Source: Flavobacterium daejeonense DSM 17708
GTDB taxonomy: Bacteria; Bacteroidota; Bacteroidia; Flavobacteriales; Flavobacteriaceae
Assembly (NCBI RefSeq): GCF_000425425.1
Contig: NZ_AUDK01000006.1
Location: 62,001-126,000, forward strand
DNA length: 64,000 nt
Reading direction: 5' to 3'
Part shown: positions 53,001 through 62,400 of the stretch, piece after piece
How the letters are laid out: the number at the start of each line of letters is the position of its first letter
How positions within the stretch are numbered: position 1 is the stretch's first letter
Made by a program: the position numbers and the translations under genes
Notes under the pieces: generated by a model
Seen by the model: only the letters and a program-made list of their open reading frames with translations
What the model was told of the DNA's origin: nothing
Databases searched by the model: none

Positions 53001-54235
53001 CTTAACCTTTCTCTCATTTTATACAAAACTTTCTGTTTTTTCTCTTTATCAGCAGATGTAACATCATCAAAATTTTCGTACATAACCTTTGCCATTCTTA
53101 TGCAAGTATCCTTTGAAATATATGCGTGAACGCCAGCCCTACCCATAGGGATAACTTTTGATGCGCTTGCTTTTTCAATTTGAACCTTTACAAGATCAAG
53201 ATTTCGTTTAGTACAAAGAGGATAGGTGTTTTCTCTGATGACCAACCAATGCTCCATAATACTCATTTTCAAAATATTTTTAACAAAATACCTAACCTCC
53301 TCAAGAGCTTTTTGATAATCAAACACACCTTTATATGGAAACTGAAAATCTAAAAGGGAATAATTAGAATTAGCATCAAATTGTTGCTTATATTCCATAA
53401 TCCTTACAAAACTATAATTATTTGGAAATGATGTTGCATAAGATGGCATCACATATTGATCACATTTTATAACTACATAAATTAATGCGGTTGAGATGAA
53501 TTCAAGTTCACTTGACAAAGGCAAAGTCGATATTACCAAATCATATTCCGCAGCTTTACCATCAATTTCAATTTTTTTAAAATCGTTACATACAGTGGCT
53601 TTTCCTTTAATAATCTTACAACCTGATGCCATACCTTCCCACAATGGATTATAATCACCTGGATGTCCTTGATAATCTCCTTTAAACATACCTTTTGTAT
53701 TCTGTTGAATTGTTAATGGCCTATACTTTGCCCACTCGGCATCCATATCTTTAGGATGAATTTTCCACTGTTTGATATTATAATTTTTTACAAATTTCTG
53801 ATACAAAATATCACCCATTCTTGATTTTACATAATCTTCAAAACTATTGTAATTAGGTTCTTTCAAATTTACTTTATATAGTTCTTCAATAATTTGTTCA
53901 GAATTTTCCAATTTAATTATATTACTAAACGAAAGTGGAAAAGAATGCAATGAATTACCTTCTAATTCACCATCTATTGATAATGAAGGTTTGTAAACTT
54001 TTTTTGGTTTAAAATTAGTTACAAATTCATCGAAAACATTTTGCAAAGATTTATCTTCAGTATATAAAATTTGTGGACCAAATTCATAGGGAATTGTATC
54101 GTAAAATTTTGTATGAGAACATCCTCCAAGATTTTTATCTTTCTCAACTATTGTTATATCGGACACATTTAATTTTTTTAAATAATAAGCAGAACTACAT
54201 CCTGCTGGTCCACCACCTATAATTAATGCTTTCAT
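52997..54235 (-). CDS. FAD-dependent UDP-galactopyranose mutase-like protein
   Basis: 412 residues from ATG 54235 (MKALIIGGGPAGCSSAYYL); the frame extends 12 codons further but the Rossmann motif fits this Met. GxGPxG dinucleotide-binding motif at 7-12, GGCSHTKFYDTIPYEFGPQI, YNIKQWKIHPKDMDAEWAKY (close to the KQW..P segment of UDP-galactopyranose mutase) and a C-terminal FAD contact GRAGVHAYISKDTCIRMA. Could convert a pyranose to a furanose, or oxidise another substrate like related amine-oxidase-fold proteins. Translationally coupled to the radical SAM gene. Probably cytoplasmic. Confidence 0.75.
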   Translation of the reverse strand: MKALIIGGGPAGCSSAYYLKKLNVSDITIVEKDKNLGGCSHTKFYDTIPYEFGPQILYTEDKSLQNVFDEFVTNFKPKKVYKPSLSIDGELEGNSLHSFPLSFSNIIKLENSEQIIEELYKVNLKEPNYNSFEDYVKSRMGDILYQKFVKNYNIKQWKIHPKDMDAEWAKYRPLTIQQNTKGMFKGDYQGHPGDYNPLWEGMASGCKIIKGKATVCNDFKKIEIDGKAAEYDLVISTLPLSSELEFISTALIYVVIKCDQYVMPSYATSFPNNYSFVRIMEYKQQFDANSNYSLLDFQFPYKGVFDYQKALEEVRYFVKNILKMSIMEHWLVIRENTYPLCTKRNLDLVKVQIEKASASKVIPMGRAGVHAYISKDTCIRMAKVMYENFDDVTSADKEKKQKVLYKMRERLS

Positions 54236-54377
54236 AAATAACTTGTTTTTTTGTTTATTGTTTATAATCAATTAAGTTTAGTAAATGAGTAAAATTCACT
54301 TAATAAAGTGAAAAATCTTGTTAATATAATAATATTATTAAAAGAAATCTATTTCAAGGAACATAATTAAAAATCAT

Positions 54378-54836
54378 TCAAAAGAATATCCCCTGATTTA
54401 TAGAAAGATAAGATTTCGCTTTAATGTTTCGTGATGGCTTGACTTCAGAAGAAATAGTTTGTGAAACAACACCTCTTAATTCATTAATATTCAACAATAT
54501 ATTTTCTAATATTTTAATTTTTGTATCCTCAATATTATCTAATTCATATTTTTTTTCACTAATGAGTATTTTACTCTGACTTTTTTTAAGGATATAATTT
54601 AATCGTTCTTTAGGAAAAGTTGGCTCTAATGGAATATATTATCTACTTGATTTTAATATACCTGATAATATAGCTATTAAGTTTGCTGACCTTTTCAATA
54701 AAACAGCTACTGGATATTTATCTACATTGTCATAATTCATAAAAAAATTTCGGCTATTTGGCTAGATAGTTTATTTAGCTCTAAATAGGAATAAAATTTA
54801 ATATCATCTTTTAAGGACAATATTTTTGGGATATTT
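54378..54836 (-). pseudogene. Degraded start of an NRPS adenylation domain
   Basis: Directly after the stop of the C-domain gene, the sequence continues as a broken A domain: KYPKNIVL, then after a +1 shift DDIKFYSYLELNKLSSQIAE, then after another shift DKYPVAVLLKRSANLIAILS (A1-like), then past a TAA, YIPLEPTFPKERLNYILKKS (A2 motif). After about residue 150 the A-domain character ends and no A3-A10 motifs, carrier or thioesterase domain follow before the flavoprotein gene. Two frameshifts and two nonsense codons (TAG at 54837, TAA near 54640) are present. The module was therefore truncated by deletion and is decaying. Confidence 0.8.
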
Positions 54837-56444
54837 CTATACTTGTTCATTAATTAAATTTATGAATGTTTTATCCTTTGGATAATCAACTTCAGTTTTA
54901 TTAAATTCAACTAATAATTGATGTTTTTCTTGTACAGATAAATATTCCAAACTACAAATTGGTATATTCTCATTCACAACCATTCCATTCATCAAATTAA
55001 TATAATGAGTTCCTAATTGTTTCATGAAATCTTGTTGATATAAGTCTGCATTATATTCCAATTCCAAATTTAACTCCCCATCTTTATTTTCTGTAAAAAC
55101 AAAAGAAATATCGTACTTACTGGTCTTAGAAACATTATCTCTTTGAATGACCTTTAACCCCTTCGATTCAATACTAATTTTTTCATTATTCTGTAAGACC
55201 AACATACAATCAAATAATGGACTTCTACTCGCATCCCTTCTTATATCTATATCTTCAAGAATCGCATTAAAAGGATATTCTTGATGTTCAAAAGCTTCTA
55301 AGGTCGTTTCTCTGACTTCTGACAACAAGTCTAAAAAAGAACTTTCAGAGGTTACTTTTGCCCTTATTGGCAGTGTATTTACATAAAAACCTATTTGATT
55401 TATTACATCTTGGTGAATTCTTCCTGCGGTAGCTGTTCCTATTATAAAATCTTGTTGTGAGGTATATCGGGATAAAACAGCATTTAAGCCGGTCAAGAGC
55501 CCCATAAACAATGTGGCACTATTTTTATTGCAAATTTCCTTCCATTTTTCAACCTTCAACTTGTCTATCGATAATAAAACTCGGTTTCCAACATAAGTTT
55601 TCACTGGTGGACGAGTTTGATATCCTAACAAATCTAACATGGGTAATTCCCCTGATAATTTATCTTTCCAATAGTACTGCGATAGCTCCATCTTAGAAAC
55701 TCGATTTGTCTGCCAGCAAGCATAATCTTTATATTGAATTTTCAATTCAGGCAAAACTACATCTTCTTCTTTACTTAGTTGATCATAAATATGCAACAGC
55801 TCTTTAATCAAAATGCCAACACTCCAGCCATCACAAATTATGTGATGCAATGTAAGACCTAGAATATTATTTTCTCCCTCACCTTTAATTAAAATACACC
55901 TAAATAAAGAATCCTTTCCTAAATCAAAAATTGCATTTTCATGCTTATTTAATAACTCTTCTTGCTTTGAAAAATTATATTCTTCAAAATAACTAAAAGC
56001 TAAATTTAGCTCGCCTTTTTCATGAATTTGTTGATACAATTCTCCTTCTTCATCCGAATAAAAAGTAGTTCTAAGAACTTCATGACGATCCATTAAAATT
56101 TGAAAACTCTTTTCTAAAAAAATTGGATTTAACTCTCCTATTAAATCAAAAACAGTTGTTATATGATAGGCTTTTGCCCCTTCTTCAAATTGGCTTAAAA
56201 CCCATAACCCTTTTTGTCCAGAAGTAGCTCTGAAACCAGTTTGCTTAAGTGTTGGTTTTATATGGCTTTCATTAACTAAAAAATTAATTAACGAAGATTT
56301 ATTAATCTTAATTCTTTCCAATAAATCAGGATTGCTAAAATCATCAGGAAAACTTAATTTTAGATTATCGTCCTTTAATGAAATAGTTCCACCGAAGTAT
56401 TTTATATCTTGAAGTATTTGTTTTGTGTTATCTATCAATATCAT
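54837..56444 (-). CDS. NRPS condensation-domain protein (module truncated)
   Basis: 535 residues. Residues about 4-55 resemble a TubC-type N-terminal docking domain (ILQDIKYFGGTISLKDDNLK). Residues about 70-500 are a condensation domain with the catalytic HHIICDG (200-206), QKGLWVLSQFE at the start, DFIIGTATAGR and GFYVNTLPIRAK. It ends with YPKDKTFINLINEQV, the linker that opens an A domain, at a premature TAG. The docking domain suggests it takes the chain from another NRPS protein, probably the one encoded 44 bp upstream. The C domain itself looks intact but has no partner A-T in cis; the free A-T protein at 45941 might serve it (inference). Confidence 0.87.
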   Translation of the reverse strand: MILIDNTKQILQDIKYFGGTISLKDDNLKLSFPDDFSNPDLLERIKINKSSLINFLVNESHIKPTLKQTGFRATSGQKGLWVLSQFEEGAKAYHITTVFDLIGELNPIFLEKSFQILMDRHEVLRTTFYSDEEGELYQQIHEKGELNLAFSYFEEYNFSKQEELLNKHENAIFDLGKDSLFRCILIKGEGENNILGLTLHHIICDGWSVGILIKELLHIYDQLSKEEDVVLPELKIQYKDYACWQTNRVSKMELSQYYWKDKLSGELPMLDLLGYQTRPPVKTYVGNRVLLSIDKLKVEKWKEICNKNSATLFMGLLTGLNAVLSRYTSQQDFIIGTATAGRIHQDVINQIGFYVNTLPIRAKVTSESSFLDLLSEVRETTLEAFEHQEYPFNAILEDIDIRRDASRSPLFDCMLVLQNNEKISIESKGLKVIQRDNVSKTSKYDISFVFTENKDGELNLELEYNADLYQQDFMKQLGTHYINLMNGMVVNENIPICSLEYLSVQEKHQLLVEFNKTEVDYPKDKTFINLINEQV

Positions 56445-56488
56445 TTTAGATGGTGTCGTTTTATGTATTTATTCTAAAAAAGCTATTC

Positions 56489-59400
56489 TTAAATTATGAA
56501 CTCTTTCCTGCCAATCTCAATCTGTGTTCGACTTTTTTTCGCAAACAATTCTGAAGACAATTGAATCGTATTTGCCTCATAAAGCTCTTTAAAACTTAAT
56601 TCTGTAGAAAAACAAATCTCTAATTCCATTTTAATTTTTCCTAATAACAAACTATCTCCCCCAATATGGAAAAAATTACTTGTAATACTAATATGCTCCT
56701 GTTTTAATACGCTTTTCCATATCTCAAGTATTTTTTCTTGGATATCATTTTTTGGAACTATAAAAATGTCTTCTAATTTTATCTGTGGATATTGATTAGA
56801 TAATAACTTCTCAATACTTATTTTACCGTTAACGTTTATTGGAAATTTTTCTACTTTATAAAAACGCTTTGGAATCATATACTGCGGCAGCTTTTGGGAA
56901 AGTCTATCTAAAAACATTTGAAATTCAAAAGAATCTTTACTCTCTACATGTGCTATTATATCTAATTTTTCTTTATCATCTAATTGAGCACTTATAAAAG
57001 CATTCTTAACAGTAGTATCTAAAAGAACGGCATCCTCTACTTCTTGTAAAGAAACTCTCTGCCCTCTAATTTTAATTTGATTGTCTACTCTTCCTTTAAA
57101 AATTACTTCTCCCTTATTGTCTATATAGCCTCTATCCCCGCTTTTATAAAAAACACCATTCTCTTTCAAAAGAACTAAAGCATTATCGGTTTGATTTTTA
57201 TCATTAACATAGCCTTTAAAAATACCTTCACCTCCAATACAAATTTCGCCTTCTACGCCATTTGGTAATATAAAACCATTAGTATCAACAATAGTAATTT
57301 GCTTACCCTCAATTGGTTTTCCGATAGATTTTAAATCTTCTTTAACCTCTACTTTTTTATAAGAAGCACAAACCGTAGTCTCAGTTGGTCCGTAGGTGTT
57401 ATAAATTGGCATTTTTCCAATAAAATTACTTATATGACTTTCCTTTAAAACATCTCCTCCCGAAATTAACAATCGTAATTTATTTTGATTGAAGGTGTAT
57501 GCATTCAATTCATTAATAATCATTGGAGTTGAACTAATAACAGTAACAGCGTGATTTTCGACAGCTTTAACTATAGATACAATATCTTTCCCTCCTTCTT
57601 CAATAATATCTAGTGTAGCCCCTATACACAATGCTGGAAAAATTTCTTCTATAGACGTATCAAAAGATAAACTTGCTTGTTGCAATACACGATCTTCTGC
57701 TGTCAACTTAAAATAGTTTAAAAAAGTTGACGTATAATAATTAAGTGACCTTCTATCAATCATAACCCCTTTTGGAGTTCCTGTTGAGCCTGATGTGTAT
57801 AAAATATATGCTAATTCATCTTCTTTACAATCTTCAAATTTGACATCTTTAATAATAGGTTTATTATATACCTGTTCTATCTCCAAAATATTTACAGATG
57901 TATTAAACTCGGATAGTTCTTTTGATGTACTTATATCACATATTACGTGTTTTATATTAGCGTCTTTAATAACATGTTGAATTCTAGCTTTTGGATAATG
58001 TATATCAATAGGAACAAACACACAGTTTGATTTTAAAATGGCTAGTATGGTTATGATCGCATTTTCATCTTTTTTCATAAAAATGCCTACATATTCCTTA
58101 GACCCTATATCCCTCTTTAAAAAAGAAGCCAACTGATTAACCCTATCATATAATTGTTGGTAACTTAGGTTTCTATCATTGCAATGCAATGCTAATTTAT
58201 GAGGGTTCTGTTTAGCTATTTTGCTAATAGCATCTATCACACAAGGATAATTTACTTTTGCTCTTATAGGAGTCTCAAGAGATTGTTTTTCTATATGAAG
58301 TGTTTTTATCTTTTCATTTTTTTTCTCGCCAACGCTCTCTATCAGCGTATTGAATTGATTCCAAAACCCTTCTATTTGCCACGCTTCAAATACTTCTGTT
58401 TTGTATCGTATTTTTAATTCTAATCGATCTTCAATTTGGAGAAACTCAAATGTTAAATCCAGAAGGGCATTAGCATTGTTAGTCGGTATTTGTGTAATAT
58501 CTAAATCTGAAACATAATTTTTAAAATCGGGAATATTATTGAAATTTTGAAATAATATCAGCGTATTAAAAAAAGTCTTTCTATCCGAACTATCCTTTTC
58601 AATATCTTTAATCATATATTCAATAGGATAGTCTTGGTTATCAAATGCGTCTAAAACCGTTGTTTTTACTATAGAAAGATACTCACTAAAAGTAAACTCT
58701 TTATTTATTTGAGTTCTTACTGGAATTAATTTTAAAAAATAACCTAACTGATTTTCCAACTCTCCCAAATTACGACCTGAAAAATCGGTTCCAACAATAA
58801 TATCTTCTTGGTTAGAATATTTATAAAGGCAAATATTAATCAAGCTCAAAACCACCATAAATAATGTACAGTGTTCTTCTTCTGCTATTTTTTTTAGCGT
58901 ATTGGTTTGGTTTATATCAAATTCAAAATTCATCTCACTCCCTTCAAAAGAAGTTTCTTTGGATACTACATTATTTAACCACTGAGTAGGCTTTGGATAA
59001 TCTTTTAATTGTTGTTGCCAATATACTTTGGATTCATGTAGCAACTCTATATGTTGATTGTACCAATAGCTATAATCGAAGAATTGTATATCTAATGAAA
59101 CCTCTTTAAAGGTATCTTCTTTGATTTCTTTATAAGTTTTCAGAACTTCTGCAACAAGTACCCCTGAAGACCAACCATCTGCAATGATATGATGAATATT
59201 GTATGATAAATAAAATTCTTGATTTCCTTCTATTTCTATTATTTCAAAGGTGCAAAGCTCGTCTTTAACAAGGTCTATTATTCTATGATGATGTTGCCTT
59301 AATAATTCTGAAACATATTCACTATTTGTCTTTCTTAATTGTACAATTTCAGATAAATTTGAATACTTTTCCTTAACTCTCATTACTGGACTTCCATCCT

Positions 59401-62400
59401 TTTCATAAAAGTTCGTTCTTAATACTGCATATTTCTCATAGAGTCTTCTAATAGCTAACTTTAAAATTGAAATATCCAATTTCCCATTTATTTTATAAGC
59501 TCCTGTAAGATTATAAGCTATAGATGCATCTTTAAATTGACTATATATCCAAATACTATATTGACCCGGAGTAAGGGGATGGTCATTAGAAAGAGGAGAT
59601 TTATTTATCTTGACGGTCTCTGTTGTTTGAAGTTTTGATATGGAATCCAACATATCCCTAAATTCACTATGCTCAAAAATGAATTGCAGACCTATTTCAA
59701 CCTTATACACCTCACGAACTCTTGAAAAAACTTGCAAAGCTTTTAAACTATCTCCTCCTAGCTGAAAAAAATCTGAGTCATTTTCGATGCTTTCAAAATC
59801 ACATCTTAATACTTCACCCCATATTTTTACTAATTTGAGTGCTTCTTTTGTTTTTTGAACACTTTCAATATTGACTCTCTTCTTTGGCAATTGTATAGGA
59901 ATTGGAAGCTTTACACGGTCTACTTTTCCTGTTGTTGTTAATGGGAATTTCTCTAATTGCTTATAGTATTTCGGTAACATATAAGATGGTAAAAAACTGG
60001 AAAGTTGTTTTTTAAGAAATGATTCCTCAAATACAATATCTGAATCTGAAATATAATAGGCGCATAATTCGTAGTCTTCTTGGTGAAGCTCTTTTAATAC
60101 AACTACGGCACTTTTTATTCCATCAATTTTTAACAATTGTGATTCTATTTCTCCTAATTCTATTCTTTGACCTCTTAACTTTACTTGAAAATCTTTCCGC
60201 CCTAAGTGTATTAGCTCTCCGTCAGGAAGTCTTTTACCCAAATCTCCTGTCAAATAAAACTGTTCACCATCAATTGTGATAAACTTTTGCTTTGTTAATT
60301 CTGGAAGTTTCCAATATCCCTTAGATAGATACCTACTCTTTAATGCTATTTCGCCTTCTACTAATACATCCACAGGAGTCTGATCATTATCTAGAATTAT
60401 GACTTCAATATCTAAACCATTATGACCTAAAGAGACATAAGGGGATGTAATCTCTGTTTTTTTATCAATAAAGTTTTGACTACAAATATTAAATTCTGTA
60501 CACCCCAAACCATTTACGAGGATACTGTTTTTATTGAATATTTTTTGATAGGATATGACATCATCTCTTAACAAAGGTTCTCCTGCTAAATATATCAGTC
60601 GAACATTTTTTAAGTATTTTTTCTTATCTTCAACAACAGTTACTTCTTCTATCATACTACGAAAAACCGTTGGAACTGAATGGTATATTGTAACCTTTGA
60701 TTTTGAAATCGTTTCCAACATCCCTGAAATTCCTTCACTTTTAATATCAATAATTTTAATTGAAGCACCACTTAGTAACGCTCCGAATGTATCCATCATG
60801 GAGGCACTAAAATTAAAAGTAGGAATCAACGAAATGCAATCTTCAGGACAGATTTTCAAACTATTAATAAAACTATAGGCAATATGCATAATATATTGCT
60901 GAGTTTGAATAACACCTTTAGGAAGTCCTGTAGAACCAGATGTATATAATATATAAGCCCTTGTTTCAGAATTGGTAATTATTAGCTCATTACTTTCAAT
61001 AACATCTTGTGTTTTTAACTGGTCAATAATAACAATATCGACAGAAATATTTAAAGTTGTTACTAATTTCCGTACCTGATTATAGTTAGAAGAGTCTGTA
61101 AGAACTCTTTGGATTTCTGCATCCTTGATAATATATTCTTTTCTATCATCCGGAAGTGTCAAATCAACTGGTACATAGGCATTACCTGTTTTTAGAATGG
61201 CCAACATTCCTACTATCATGTGCTCATGATGCCCAAAACACAAGCCTATATTTTCAGCTTTCCCATTTTCTATATAGGTTGCTATATTGTTGGCATGGAT
61301 ATATACCTCTTCATAAGAGTATTCTCTTTCAATACCTTTAATAGCGATGCTTTTAGAATTTGATTGTGCCACCTGCTTAAACTTTTGCCAAACAGACAAC
61401 TCTCTTTCTTTTTCAGAAAAGAGCTCATGATTTCTTATTACTGGAATCCGTTTATTTACAATAGACTCATATTTTTTTTCTCGAATTAAACTATCTGGAA
61501 CATGTACAATATCAGAGAGGATATATTTATAAAAGAAAACTATATTTTGAATGGCCTCTTGAGAAAAATCAGCACTCTTGTAATCCAAACGAAACTCTAT
61601 TTTTGTGTCTGTAGGTTGAGCATATAAATTTAAATCAAAATTCAAATCTACTCCAGGATTAATACCATAAACTGCTTCTAAAGATTCAACAACCAAATTA
61701 TTCTCTTGATTATTCATAAAGTTAAAAAAAACGGTGCTTAACCCCAGCCTGTTTTCATCAATCCCTACTTCCAAATCTTCTAATATTTTTTGAAAAGGGT
61801 AACTGGCATATTGTAAAGATGCCCTTGTTTGATTATATACTTTTTTTACAAACATTGAAAGGTTTTCATCTTTCTTGATACTTGTTTTTAGCATAACACT
61901 ATTAATAAATAAACCAATAGCCTCTTCGTATTTTTTCTTTTCCCTTAAAGACACAGGAGTACCAATAGTAATTATATCATTACCCGAAAGACGGTTTAGT
62001 AGTACATAATAGCCTGAAAGCAAAAAAGAAAACAAATTTATTCTTTCTCTTTTTACATAATCTTTAATTGCTAATAACTCCATTTTTTCTATTGAAAATA
62101 AAATGCTCGCTGCAGTTTTATCAATACTATTGCTTGTCTTTTTTGGTAATTCCAAAGGTACTTGAGCTGAGCCTAACTGTTGTTTCCAAAATTGTTTCTG
62201 CTTTTTTAGTAAGTCCTTATCAAAAATGAATTCTTCTTGACAAAAATCCTTAAAATTATTTTGAGGTGATGAGACTATTAAAGACTGTTGATCTTTACTC
62301 AAAGCATCATATAGTTTATGAAACTCATTTAACAATAAACTAACTGATTTTCCATCTACCAAGATATGGTGTATTACAAATACAACTGTAAACTCCTTAG

